From contig JAAWNY010000012.1 of NCBI GenBank assembly GCA_022799175.1, forward strand, positions 1-59,357: 59,357 nt of DNA. The letters are read 5' to 3'. The notes beneath the pieces were generated by a model. That model saw only the letters and a program-made list of their open reading frames with translations. It was not told the DNA's origin and did no database searches. The stretch comes from Lachnospiraceae bacterium (lineage in GTDB: Bacteria; Bacillota; Clostridia; Lachnospirales; Lachnospiraceae). This document shows, piece by piece, positions 36,807-46,450 of the stretch. Numbering within the stretch: position 1 is the stretch's first letter; each line of letters starts with the position of its first letter. A program made the translations under genes and the position numbers.

Positions 36807-38060
36807 TCAATCCTCTTCTAAAGCGATCTCTGCCCCTAATGCAGTCAGATCTCCGCAAATATCCTCATATCCCCGGCTAATATAAGAATATCCATGAATA
36901 CGGCTTTCCTTTTCTGAGGCAAGTCCCGCTACCACCAATGCTGCTCCTCCCCTTAAATCTGATGCCCAAATTTCACCTCCCACTAAAGGATATTTTCCAA
37001 TTACATGTGCGCTTCCTCCTTTGATAGTAATATGAGCACCTATTTTTTTTAACTCCTCTGCTGTGGCAAACCGTTCTTCAAATATATTTTCCTGAATTCG
37101 GGAATACCCATCGGCAACCGATGCTACGGCCAACATCACCGACTGCAAATCCGTAGGAAACTCCGGATAAGGACCCGTGCTCAAATTTACCGGATATGGC
37201 CGGCCATCCATCCGTGCGCAGATACACTCCGGATCAATTTCACATATACACCCCGTCTGCTGTAATGCTCCCAATGTTCCTGCCATATGCGTGGCCGGCA
37301 CACCCTGCAGGCAGAGTTCTCCACCTGTCACTGCCAGCGCTCCTAAATAAGTACCAGCTACAATCCGATCTCCCGGCACTGTAAACTCACAATCATGTAA
37401 CTTTGTTCCCCCATAAACTGTCAAAAAACCACTTCCGATCCCTTCTATCCGAACTCCCATCGATTCACAAAACCGGCATAACACCTCAATCTCCGGTTCC
37501 CTAGCCGCTCCTCGAATGCGGGTAATTCCTCTGGCGGCCACTGCTGCCATCAAAGCGTTTTCTGTAGCTCCGACACTGGGAAAAGCAAGAGACAAATCTG
37601 TTCCCTGCAGATTTCTGGCAAATGCTTTGATTGTCTCCCCCTCACTACAAATTTCGACCCCCATCTGCCGCAGAGCCGCCAGATGCAGATCAATCGGACG
37701 CCGGCCTATGACACACCCTCCCGGATAACAAGTCTCAGCCTGACGAAGTCGGCCTAACAGCGGTCCCAATAACATAATCGAAGAACGCATTCTCCCCCCT
37801 GCCTCATCTGGCACTTGGCTCCGGCATAGTCCTCGCGTGTCTATCACCAACTCATGCCCCTCCAATTGACATTGGCAGCCTAAAGCTTCCAATATCTCTA
37901 TCATACAGAACACATCCTGTATCCTGGGAATATTTTTTATCACGATCATTCCCTCATGAAGTAAGGCAGCCGCCATCACTGGCAACACAGCATTTTTGGA
38001 ACCCTGAATTTTCATCTCCCCCCGCAGACTTTTCAAGCCCTGGATCCGAATAACAGACAA
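36807..38060 (-). CDS. murA: UDP-N-acetylglucosamine 1-carboxyvinyltransferase MurA
   Basis: This cytoplasmic enzyme makes the first committed step of peptidoglycan synthesis. With the chosen start it has 417 residues. Lys22-Asn23 of the GSKNAVLP loop and catalytic Cys116 in YPGGCVIGRRP are present, so it should be fosfomycin-sensitive at this position. I chose TTG 38060 because GGGAGGT lies 6 bases before it and the protein then begins SVIRIQG like other MurA. An upstream in-frame ATG (38075) has no site. Its place between ftsW and ftsQ is where murG is often found. Confidence 0.93.
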   Translation of the reverse strand: MSVIRIQGLKSLRGEMKIQGSKNAVLPVMAAALLHEGMIVIKNIPRIQDVFCMIEILEALGCQCQLEGHELVIDTRGLCRSQVPDEAGGRMRSSIMLLGPLLGRLRQAETCYPGGCVIGRRPIDLHLAALRQMGVEICSEGETIKAFARNLQGTDLSLAFPSVGATENALMAAVAARGITRIRGAAREPEIEVLCRFCESMGVRIEGIGSGFLTVYGGTKLHDCEFTVPGDRIVAGTYLGALAVTGGELCLQGVPATHMAGTLGALQQTGCICEIDPECICARMDGRPYPVNLSTGPYPEFPTDLQSVMLAVASVADGYSRIQENIFEERFATAEELKKIGAHITIKGGSAHVIGKYPLVGGEIWASDLRGGAALVVAGLASEKESRIHGYSYISRGYEDICGDLTALGAEIALEED

Positions 38061-38142
38061 TCCGATACCTCCCATGGTATTTGCCTATATTCTATCCTAT
38101 GTAATATAGAGAAAAAAGGTTCTAATGACAGAATCGTTCTTT

Positions 38143-39276
38143 CTATTTCTCCAGTTTGATCTGATTTGAAACACTTAAAACCATCCCCATCTCTATCATC
38201 AAAAACATGACCGATGTACCTCCATAACTAATAAATGGCAAGGTAATGCCTGTATTGGGGATTGTATTGGTTACCACTGCAATATTCAAAATAACCTGAA
38301 TCGCAATATGCCCCATCACTCCCACGACAAGCAGAGAACCGAACAGATCTGGAGCATTGGCCGCAATCAGCATAAATCGATAAATCAAAAACAAAAAAAT
38401 CAGAATCACGGAAATAGCGCCAAACAATCCCAGCTCTTCACAGATAATAGCAAAAATATAATCATTCTGGGCTTCTGGAACAAAACCCATCTTTTGTATA
38501 CTCTCTCCCAATCCTTTTCCCACTAGACCACCGGAACCAATTGCATACAATCCCTGCAATACCTGAAAACCACCATCCATGGGATAAGCTTCTGGATCCA
38601 ACCACACATAGATTCGTTCTAACTGATATGGTTTTAAAAGTTTAATTTTCTCAAGTCCATAGGCCAAAGGCCCTGCTATTGCCACCATTCCAGCTCCAAC
38701 AACTGCACAAAGAAAGAACGGCCACTTCTTCTCACAAGCCACAAATAACATGAAGAAGGCAATCCCAATGATAATAATACCCGAACTTAAATTATTGGCA
38801 GCAACCAGACCGGCAATCGGAAACGTCAGTATCGCTACCATTCCCACAGCACGCAAAGAATTAATCTTTCTTCCCATTTGAGTAATCACGGCCGCTAGCA
38901 AAACAATTAAGACAATTTTTACAAACTCCGTAGGTTGAAAAGTGATTCCCCCCACATTTAACCAGCGCCGGCTACCATGAGAATCATGTCCCATGATCGC
39001 CACGGCAATCATCAGAACATAAGAAAGCAAGTAGGCCAACACAGCAAAGCGGGCATACCAGTGATAATCCAGTTTTGATATAATAAGCGCCAACAGCAGG
39101 CCACTCATAGATATCTTCAACTGTCGCATCATATAGTAAGAGGCATCTCCATGCTGCAATTGTGCAGTGTAGGAGCTGGCACTATAAATCATCACCAGAC
39201 CAAAGGCTGTTACGAATATCACACTAAACAGCAGACTGTAATCGTAGAATCGCTTTGGTTTATTTTTTTTTGCCAG
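38143..39276 (-). CDS. ftsW: peptidoglycan polymerase FtsW/SpoVE (SEDS family)
   Basis: A SEDS glycosyltransferase that polymerises lipid II at the division or spore septum. Ten membrane helices are visible, with family motifs GLVMIYSASSY, GGITFQPTEFVKI, PYQLERI and the C-terminal LPFISYGGTSVMFLM. No ATG gives a full first helix. A CTG at 39276 has AGGAGG exactly 8 bases before it and yields a protein of 377 residues starting AKKNKPKRFYDYSLLF. The alternative GTG at 39222 has no site and cuts TM1. FtsW and SpoVE cannot be separated by sequence here. Confidence 0.88.
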   Translation of the reverse strand: MAKKNKPKRFYDYSLLFSVIFVTAFGLVMIYSASSYTAQLQHGDASYYMMRQLKISMSGLLLALIISKLDYHWYARFAVLAYLLSYVLMIAVAIMGHDSHGSRRWLNVGGITFQPTEFVKIVLIVLLAAVITQMGRKINSLRAVGMVAILTFPIAGLVAANNLSSGIIIIGIAFFMLFVACEKKWPFFLCAVVGAGMVAIAGPLAYGLEKIKLLKPYQLERIYVWLDPEAYPMDGGFQVLQGLYAIGSGGLVGKGLGESIQKMGFVPEAQNDYIFAIICEELGLFGAISVILIFLFLIYRFMLIAANAPDLFGSLLVVGVMGHIAIQVILNIAVVTNTIPNTGITLPFISYGGTSVMFLMIEMGMVLSVSNQIKLEK

Positions 39277-39338
39277 ATACCTTACCTCCTCTCCAGCTGC
39301 CCCAATCTCCCTTAAGGCAGCTTCTCACATCAGAACCA

Positions 39339-40694
39339 TCACAGATTTCTCACACATTCTTTAAAAATATCGCCCCGTTGCTCATAGTTATCAAACATTC
39401 CCCAACTTGCACAAGCCGGAGAAAGAAGCACACTGTCGCCAGCATCCGCATAAGCAGCACAGACATGCACAGCTTCCTCCATATCCTCGGCATACATAAT
39501 CTCATTAAAGCCGTGGGCACGAGCACATTCTGCAATTTTGTCCCGGGTCTGTCCGATCAAAACCAAGTATTTGACTTTGCCAGTAAACTCCTGGATCCAC
39601 TTATCATATTCACTATGTTTATCGTAACCTCCAGCAATCAATACCGTCGGACCTGGCATAGCGCGGATTGCCTGAATCGCCGCATCGGGATTGGTTCCCT
39701 TGGAGTCATTATAATATTTTACTCCGGCACGTTCCAACACATACTCGATTCGATGCTCCACAGCTTTAAACTCCATTACCTCTTTGCGGATCACCGCCAG
39801 AGGAACCCCGATCCGAATCGCAATGGCGGCGGCTGCCATCACATTCTCATAATTATGCCGTCCCAGAAGCTTGAGCTCATGGACATCTACCAAAGGTTCC
39901 TTTTCTCCACCATGGCTGTAAAAAATCTGACTTCCATCCAAATACAGTCCCTCTGCCAGAGGACGAACACTGCTGAAAAAAATCACTTTTGGTTTTAGTT
40001 CTTTGCTCTCTCCAAATTCCCGTAATACCGGATCCTCATAGTTGAGTATCACACAATTTTGAGCGGTCTGATTTGCCGTAATCCGCTCTTTAATTTCTAT
40101 GTAATTTTCCATAGAACCATGACGATTTAAATGATCCGGCGTAATATTCAAGATCGCACTGATATCTGGGCGATAGTCCATGATCGTCTCTAACTGGAAA
40201 CTGGAAACTTCTGCCACAGTCACGGAACGATCTGTCGTTTCTAGCGCCATTTCTGTACAGGGAATCCCGATATTTCCTACTACAAACACCTCCTGAAAAT
40301 AAGCTTTCATAATCGCACCGGTCAATGCTGTAGTCGTCGTCTTGCCATTTGTCCCGGTAATTGCCACTAGTCTTCCCTTAGATACATGATAGGCCAGCTG
40401 GATCTCTCCCCAAATGGGAATTCTGGCTTCATCAAGTACAGCTACAAAAGGGGCATCCAGAGCAATTCCCGGACTGATAATCGCCAGCTCCACTCCCACC
40501 AAAGCAGTTCGAGATAGCTCACCCACAAGAATATGAATTTTTGACTCTTCTTCAAATTTTGCTCTTAATTTATCTCTATCCAACCGTTCATTGCTATCAT
40601 AAAGGATCACTTCGCCCCCTAAAGCCAAAAGCAGCTTCGCTGCAGCAATCCCACTTTTACCAGCACCTGCCACCAGTACCTTTTGATCGCTCAT
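39339..40694 (-). CDS. murD: UDP-N-acetylmuramoylalanine-D-glutamate ligase MurD
   Basis: A 451-residue Mur ligase that adds D-glutamate to UDP-MurNAc-L-Ala. The N-terminal domain begins KVLVAGAGKSGIAAAKLL. The ATP loop AITGTNGKTTTTALTG lies at about 115-130, NITPDHLNRHG at about 185, and DSKGTNPDA in the C-terminal domain. The frame is open 35 codons further, but GGAGG 8 bases before 40694 sets the start. It lies between mraY and ftsW. Confidence 0.95.
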   Translation of the reverse strand: MSDQKVLVAGAGKSGIAAAKLLLALGGEVILYDSNERLDRDKLRAKFEEESKIHILVGELSRTALVGVELAIISPGIALDAPFVAVLDEARIPIWGEIQLAYHVSKGRLVAITGTNGKTTTTALTGAIMKAYFQEVFVVGNIGIPCTEMALETTDRSVTVAEVSSFQLETIMDYRPDISAILNITPDHLNRHGSMENYIEIKERITANQTAQNCVILNYEDPVLREFGESKELKPKVIFFSSVRPLAEGLYLDGSQIFYSHGGEKEPLVDVHELKLLGRHNYENVMAAAAIAIRIGVPLAVIRKEVMEFKAVEHRIEYVLERAGVKYYNDSKGTNPDAAIQAIRAMPGPTVLIAGGYDKHSEYDKWIQEFTGKVKYLVLIGQTRDKIAECARAHGFNEIMYAEDMEEAVHVCAAYADAGDSVLLSPACASWGMFDNYEQRGDIFKECVRNL

Positions 40695-40720
40695 ATTCTT
40701 ATCCTCCTCATGTCCTTTTA

Positions 40721-41689
40721 TCAAAGGCCCAGATAAGCCAGCAGACAGAGAATCGCCGTGGTGATGGAAAACACTGCCACTACCCGGGTCTCTGACCATC
40801 CACCCAGCTCAAAGTGATGATGTATAGGGGCCATACGGAATATACGTTTCCCTTTAGTAGCTTTGAAATAACTAACCTGCATGATAACTGACAATACCTC
40901 AACCAGATAAATCAACCCGACTATAGGAATAAAGAAAGGCATCCGCATCATCAGTGCGCTGGAAGCCACAAATCCCCCAAGAGCCAAAGAGCCGGTATCT
41001 CCCATAAACACTCTTGCCGGATAAACATTAAACAGCAAAAAGCCCAGCAGACTTCCTACCACTGCCCCCGTAATCGGACTAATGCCACTATCTTCCCCTA
41101 AAGCCACAATGGTCAAAAAAGTCGCCACCAATATGGTCACACTGGTACAGAGCCCATCCAGTCCATCTGTAAAATTGACTCCGTTGTCTGTTCCCAATAC
41201 CACACAAAATACAAAAGGAACAAACAAAATCCCAAGATCCAAAAAGTAACCATTCTGAAAACCGCCAGTAAATGGAATCAGCGCCGTCGTCCCCGCTTCA
41301 CTGGAATTCATCAAATAGTAGACGAATATCCCCGTAATGATAATCTGACCTGCCAGCTTCTGTTTCGGATTCAATCCCTCGGAGCGTTTCATCACAATCT
41401 TGATATAATCATCCAGAAATCCGATAATTCCAAAACCTACTGTCATAAATAACACAGGAATGATTCTTGGATAATCATGGATATAAAACAACGATGTAAT
41501 CGTTATACTGGTCAAAATCACCAGTCCCCCCATCGTTGGGGTTCCTTGTTTTTTCAGATGTGCCTGGGGTCCGTCATTGCGGACCTGCTGCCCAAACTTA
41601 AGCTTATGAAGAAAGGGAATTACAATCGGGCAAAGAATCGCGCTGATAGCGAAAGCTATGATAATCGCTAGTATGGTTTCATTAATCAT
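40721..41689 (-). CDS. mraY: phospho-N-acetylmuramoyl-pentapeptide transferase MraY
   Basis: This 322-residue integral membrane enzyme makes lipid I. The family motifs GTPTMGGLVI (about 48-57), GFLDDYIKI (about 89-97), NFTDGLDGLC (about 172-181) and APIHHHFE (about 288-295) are all present. It follows the SpoVD-like PBP gene and precedes murD. Confidence 0.95.
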   Translation of the reverse strand: MINETILAIIIAFAISAILCPIVIPFLHKLKFGQQVRNDGPQAHLKKQGTPTMGGLVILTSITITSLFYIHDYPRIIPVLFMTVGFGIIGFLDDYIKIVMKRSEGLNPKQKLAGQIIITGIFVYYLMNSSEAGTTALIPFTGGFQNGYFLDLGILFVPFVFCVVLGTDNGVNFTDGLDGLCTSVTILVATFLTIVALGEDSGISPITGAVVGSLLGFLLFNVYPARVFMGDTGSLALGGFVASSALMMRMPFFIPIVGLIYLVEVLSVIMQVSYFKATKGKRIFRMAPIHHHFELGGWSETRVVAVFSITTAILCLLAYLGL

Positions 41690-41780
41690 GCTGCACTCCT
41701 ATATATTATGTATCTTTTGTGATTATAACTGCTTCTTTTTTCACTCTCAATAGTATACGTCTTTTTGGCAGAATAATCAA

Positions 41781-43541
41781 CTACTGATTCGATTCACTTA
41801 CAACAGATTCTTCCTTGTTTTCCTCAATTTCCAGATACGGCAAAATATTCTTAAAAATATCAGCGATCACCGGAGCTGCTATCGTGCCTCCATAATAAAT
41901 CCCTTGAGGCTCGTCTATGGTAATCAATGCAATGACCTGGGGATTGTCTGCAGGTGCAAAGCCCACAAAAGAAGATATGTATTTTTTCAGACTTCGAGGC
42001 AATTTTTCTGAAGTAGCCGTTTTTCCGCCGATTCGAAATCCTGCTAAGGCGGCCCGTTTCCCACTGCCCTCTGCCACCACCTGCTCCAAAACATGACGCA
42101 TAGCAGCACTGGTCTCTTCTGACAAAATCCGTTCTCCAGATGGATAGGAAAAACGGTGAATATTAGTGCCTTCACTGTTGACCACGCGAACTCCAAAATG
42201 GGGAGTTACTCGATGTCCTCCATTCACAATAGAGGCGGCTGTGGTGATTAACTGAATCGGTGTGATCTGAAAGGACTGACCAAAAGACACTGTGGCAAGC
42301 TCTACCAATCCTATATTTTCTTTTTTATGCATGATAGTTCCTGCCTCACCAGGCAGATCAATCCCCGTCTTTTTCTTTAAACCGAACTGTTCAAAATAAT
42401 GATAATAGGAATCTACTCCCAGTCTCTGTCCTACGTCAATGAACACGGGATTGCAGGAATTCATCACTCCTTGTAAAAATGTTTCCCCACCATGGCCTCC
42501 TACCTTATGACATCGAATCTTCCGATCCTCCACAATGCGAAAACCCGGACACGAAAAAGTATCCTCCAACTTTACCACCCCAGCTTCCAGACCGGCAGCA
42601 GCTGTAATGATTTTAAAAGTAGATCCTGGTTCATATGTATCATTGATACTGGGATTTCTCCACATCTGATTCAAAAGTTCCTGTTTTTCCTTTGCAGAGA
42701 TATCGGATGGCACTTCCTTATTTAAGGTAAACGGCTCATTTAAATTAAATTCTGGCACATTTACCATTGCCATAATCTCTCCATTCTGAGGATTCATCAC
42801 AATAACCGACACGCGCTTGGCTCCTTTTTTCTCTAATGTCTCATAAGCCGCCTGTTCGGCATATTGCTGAATATTAACATCCAAGCTAATATAAAGATCA
42901 TTTCCTGCAATCGGTTCCACCCGATCTTCAAAAGTATTTTCCACTTCCACACCGGCCGCATCAGTAGTGGTCAAAATCCGGCCATTCATTCCTTTCAGAT
43001 AATTCTCATAAATAACCTCCAGTCCCACAATCCCTTGATTGTCGCCTCCGGTGAAGCCCAAAACCTTTGAAGCCAAAGAATCAAAGGGATAATATCGCTT
43101 ATAATCTTCGTCTACCTTCACTCCCGCCAGATGATAATCCCGAATCCGATCCCCAATTTCTTTATCTACATTGGTACGAATGATTTCCCGAGAACTCCTT
43201 TTTTCTACTTTTTTCCGAACCTCCTCTTCATCCAGGCCAAGCTCCTGACATAATACTTGGATCACTCGTTCTCGTTCTTTCACCTGATTATAAATCACGG
43301 AAATCGTACAGACTGTACGATTGGTGGCAATTACTACGCCGTTGGCATCTAGAATCCGGCCACGTGCTGCCTTGATCGTTCTCTCCCGTTCATGCAGATC
43401 CTCTGCCATCTGACTGTAATGCTCGGAACAACACAACATCAGATAGCCAAGACGTACCATAAGGCCCGCCATGGCAGTCAACAATAAAAAACACAGCAGA
43501 GTAAGTTTTCTGCGATGCTGGGTCTGATTGGATCCCATCAC
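41781..43541 (-). CDS. class B penicillin-binding protein, SpoVD/FtsI type
   Basis: A 586-residue bitopic transpeptidase. An N-terminal membrane helix (about 14-36) is followed by a dimerisation domain with RGRILDANGVV (60-70), then the transpeptidase domain. Motifs are STFK (307-310, catalytic Ser307) and SCN (362-364), but the third is KTAT (507-510) instead of KTGT. No PASTA domain is present. It is the second of two tandem class B PBPs and is separated from the first by a terminator, as ftsI and spoVD are in many spore formers. A spore-cortex role is therefore likely but inferred. Confidence 0.88.
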   Translation of the reverse strand: MMGSNQTQHRRKLTLLCFLLLTAMAGLMVRLGYLMLCCSEHYSQMAEDLHERERTIKAARGRILDANGVVIATNRTVCTISVIYNQVKERERVIQVLCQELGLDEEEVRKKVEKRSSREIIRTNVDKEIGDRIRDYHLAGVKVDEDYKRYYPFDSLASKVLGFTGGDNQGIVGLEVIYENYLKGMNGRILTTTDAAGVEVENTFEDRVEPIAGNDLYISLDVNIQQYAEQAAYETLEKKGAKRVSVIVMNPQNGEIMAMVNVPEFNLNEPFTLNKEVPSDISAKEKQELLNQMWRNPSINDTYEPGSTFKIITAAAGLEAGVVKLEDTFSCPGFRIVEDRKIRCHKVGGHGGETFLQGVMNSCNPVFIDVGQRLGVDSYYHYFEQFGLKKKTGIDLPGEAGTIMHKKENIGLVELATVSFGQSFQITPIQLITTAASIVNGGHRVTPHFGVRVVNSEGTNIHRFSYPSGERILSEETSAAMRHVLEQVVAEGSGKRAALAGFRIGGKTATSEKLPRSLKKYISSFVGFAPADNPQVIALITIDEPQGIYYGGTIAAPVIADIFKNILPYLEIEENKEESVVSESNQ

Positions 43542-43601
43542 TTTCCTCCCGCTCCGCTTATCCTTATAATATATGAATCAAATTTTCATTTAGAACAAAA
43601 G

Positions 43602-43643
43602 AAAAGACAGGGCTGTATGAAACATCTGCAACCCCTGTCTTTT
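43602..43643 (-). terminator. terminator between the two PBP genes
   Basis: On the minus strand AAAAGACAGGG (43633-43643) pairs with CCCTGTCTTTT (43602-43612), followed by CTTTTGTT. It could end or attenuate mraZ-rsmH-ftsL-ftsI transcription before the SpoVD-like gene. Confidence 0.8.
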
Positions 43644-43654
43644 TCTCATTTTTG

Positions 43655-45877
43655 TTATCCGGAAGCTTCCAAATCTTCTTCCGAAGTCTCTATCGCTTCG
43701 GATGTTTCTGTCTGTGTTTGTGACTCGCTCTCTTCTGTACTGCTTTCTTCTGGTACAACTCCAGGAAGTTGTGCTGGTATTCCTGCCTCTCCCTCCTCTC
43801 CGGATTCCACCACCTCATCAGTCTCGTAAACTTTCGTTTCTACTGGTTCGGAAGAAGACGTATTATCTGTAATCCCTTCTCGTTCTGGCAACCTTGTGCT
43901 GACATCCTCCGGATTCACCTCCGGATCGGTTATCGGGAAAATATTCAGATAAGGAAGAATCTCTGTCATAATCTTTTGAAACACCCCGCTGGCATAGGAG
44001 CTATGGGCTTGATCTTCCACATTTGGTTCATCAATGATTACATATACCAATACTTGAGGATCTTGCGCCGGAGCAAATCCACAGAACGATACCAAATATT
44101 TTTTGTTTTTTCGAGGATATTTCTCGGATGTTCCCGTTTTGCCGGCAATCTCATATCCCTCCACTGCTGCGGCTTTCCCGGTACCTTCGGATACGGTTCG
44201 AAACAATGCCTCCCGAATAAACGCAGCTGTATTCTCAGATACCGTCTCACGTACCAATTTCGGATCGATCCGTTTTACCACTGCTCCCTGCTCATTGAGA
44301 ATCTGCCGAACTACATGAGGTTCATAATAAGAACCACCATTGATAACCGAACAATAAGCAGCAGCCATCTGAATCATCGTACAATTGTAGTTCTGACCAA
44401 ACGAGTTGGTCGCCAGGGAAGAAGCATTCATATTATCCTCATCATATACCAATGTTTTTGCATCTGCCTCTCCTGGCAAATCAATTCCCGTTCGGGAACC
44501 AAATCCAAACATTTTTTGGTATTTGCTAAAACGTACTTTCCCTGTCATGGCGGCAATCTGCATCATACAATCATTACAAGACTGCATGAGCGATTCTGTC
44601 ACAGTCAAATTACCATGACCACTTGTTTTGACACAGGCGATCTTCCACCCGCCCACTTCCTGATATCCATCGCAGACAAAGGATTCGCTGCCGTTAATAA
44701 CTCCTTCTTCCATCGCTGCGGCCACAGTAAGAATCTTTTGTGGAGAGCCTGGCTCATAAGTATCACTGATGCAATAATTCCGCCAGATTTGGTTCCACGC
44801 CACCTGTTGCCCATAGGAACGAATATCTTCATCGGAAAAATATTCTGTCACCTGTTCTATCGTTATCGGTTTATCTTCTTTGTGTTTTCGGTTGTATGTA
44901 TCACGAGCTTCTTTCAAGCCAAATTCCCAGATTTCTTCCTGAGTATATTGCCCGTTAAGTTCTCGAGGATTGTTCAGATCAAATTCCCGATCGCTGGCCA
45001 TGGCCAGGACTTCCCCATTATTGGGATTCATTACCACCACACCAATATGCTTTGATCCTGTCTCATTTTGCCATTGCCGGATATTTTTCTCTACCACATC
45101 CTGAATTTTCAAATCAATGGTAGACATCACGGTATTTCCGTTCGCCGCCGATTTGATCACGCGTTCCAGATTGGAATCATCATTCAGATAACCATATTCC
45201 CGTCCATTAATACCAACCAAATCGTCATTATAAGAACGTTCAATCCCAATAGCCCCATCCATGCCATCTCCGTTGACAAAACCAATGACACTAGCTCCTA
45301 AAGAATCATAAGGATAAATTCGTTTATATTCCTCTTCAAACCATACGCCTCGGATCCGATCCTTGGAATTTTGGGCAGCATTTTTTTTGTTCGTCTCTTC
45401 TTTCAAATTTTCAAATGCTTCCTTCTGTTCATAGGAAAGTTGCCTCTCATACCGGATATATTGTTTGGATGGGTTTTCCCGAATCAGATTCCGGATTGTG
45501 CTTGGATCATAGCCAAACACACTGGCTAATGCTGACACGGAAGGTTCCAGATAATTTTCTTCATTCAGTAAAATCTGTTGCGGATCCAAAATCAGATTAT
45601 ATACCTTCTGTGTTGTTGCCAAGTATGTCCCATTGCGATCTAAAATATCTCCCCGCCGGTAAGGAATGGTCCGGCTTTCATAATTCTGCTGGGACAATAC
45701 AATCTGATTGTAATTATCCTGATTCTCCTGAATAATACTGTAAAGGACATAAATTAGTGCAAATAAAGCCAGCGTAATCACGATAACCGCAATCGCCAGC
45801 CCTTTCTGCAAATTTTTTGTAGAAGTGCGTTTCTTGCCGCTTTTCCCACCTGGATTATTGTTTCGGGATATCCTCAT
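43655..45877 (-). CDS. ftsI: class B penicillin-binding protein FtsI/PBP2 type
   Basis: A 740-residue septal transpeptidase. A basic N-terminus is followed by one membrane helix (about 26-48), RRGDILDRNGTYL (74-86), and a transpeptidase domain with SPQK (378-381, catalytic Ser378; the middle residues are unusual), SCN (433-435) and KTG (580-582). A long Glu/Ser/Thr-rich tail (about 650-740), probably disordered and outside the membrane, makes it longer than most FtsI. It overlaps the ftsL-like gene by 23 bp. Confidence 0.9.
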   Translation of the reverse strand: MRISRNNNPGGKSGKKRTSTKNLQKGLAIAVIVITLALFALIYVLYSIIQENQDNYNQIVLSQQNYESRTIPYRRGDILDRNGTYLATTQKVYNLILDPQQILLNEENYLEPSVSALASVFGYDPSTIRNLIRENPSKQYIRYERQLSYEQKEAFENLKEETNKKNAAQNSKDRIRGVWFEEEYKRIYPYDSLGASVIGFVNGDGMDGAIGIERSYNDDLVGINGREYGYLNDDSNLERVIKSAANGNTVMSTIDLKIQDVVEKNIRQWQNETGSKHIGVVVMNPNNGEVLAMASDREFDLNNPRELNGQYTQEEIWEFGLKEARDTYNRKHKEDKPITIEQVTEYFSDEDIRSYGQQVAWNQIWRNYCISDTYEPGSPQKILTVAAAMEEGVINGSESFVCDGYQEVGGWKIACVKTSGHGNLTVTESLMQSCNDCMMQIAAMTGKVRFSKYQKMFGFGSRTGIDLPGEADAKTLVYDEDNMNASSLATNSFGQNYNCTMIQMAAAYCSVINGGSYYEPHVVRQILNEQGAVVKRIDPKLVRETVSENTAAFIREALFRTVSEGTGKAAAVEGYEIAGKTGTSEKYPRKNKKYLVSFCGFAPAQDPQVLVYVIIDEPNVEDQAHSSYASGVFQKIMTEILPYLNIFPITDPEVNPEDVSTRLPEREGITDNTSSSEPVETKVYETDEVVESGEEGEAGIPAQLPGVVPEESSTEESESQTQTETSEAIETSEEDLEASG

Positions 45878-46337
45878 ACTGTCTTACATACTCGCTTTCT
45901 GTCTTATCATATAAAAGTACCTGATTTCGATTGGCATATACCATGCCAAGTTCCTCTGTGGCCACTTTATATATATAATCCAGATCTATGCTGGTATTGA
46001 TCCGAGTCTCCGTCGCGTCATTCTCCGCTTTCATTTGTTCTACACTTCTTTCCAGCTCTTCAATATGGGCAAGCCGGGTGCCGATCGTAGACTGGACCTG
46101 AAGATAATTCACACAAATTACAAGTACACAAAATGCTGCCATTGTAAGCAAAATGACATAAGGAAGATTCATATGAAGCGCTTTTTCCTGGTTTCGCCAG
46201 ACAGTATAACTCACTACCTTTCGGCGAACTGGCTTCTGCTGATGCTTTTTTTCTTTATGAATCGGTTCCATCGCTCTCGCTGTATTACCATAAACATACT
46301 CCGGCAAACGCGTCGATGTTCCTTTTTTCAAAGCCAT
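45855..46337 (-). CDS. ftsL: FtsL-like cell division protein
   Basis: A 160-residue bitopic protein. A basic cytoplasmic part (about 1-55) is followed by one membrane helix (about 59-80) and a leucine-zipper-like coiled coil (about 85-115, HIEELERSVEQMKAEND), the plan of FtsL/DivIC. Sequence identity in this family is low, so the call rests on topology and the position between rsmH and ftsI. Three ATGs are possible; 46337 has a GGGGG site 6 bases before it. Confidence 0.8.
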   Translation of the reverse strand: MALKKGTSTRLPEYVYGNTARAMEPIHKEKKHQQKPVRRKVVSYTVWRNQEKALHMNLPYVILLTMAAFCVLVICVNYLQVQSTIGTRLAHIEELERSVEQMKAENDATETRINTSIDLDYIYKVATEELGMVYANRNQVLLYDKTESEYVRQYEDIPKQ

Positions 46338-46450
46338 TTTCATCCCCCTCTCCATTTCCAATCTCTATTTATTTATCACATGTTCATTTTTGATGATACT
46401 GATTTTATTTTTGTCCTTTCTGCCGCTATATCGGCTTATGTATATCTATG

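Noticed and set aside
43769-45055. 428-codon open frame on the plus strand
   Set aside because: It lies wholly antisense to the well-supported ftsI gene, has no ribosome-binding site, and encodes a Cys/His/Phe-rich sequence typical of the reverse strand of a real gene.
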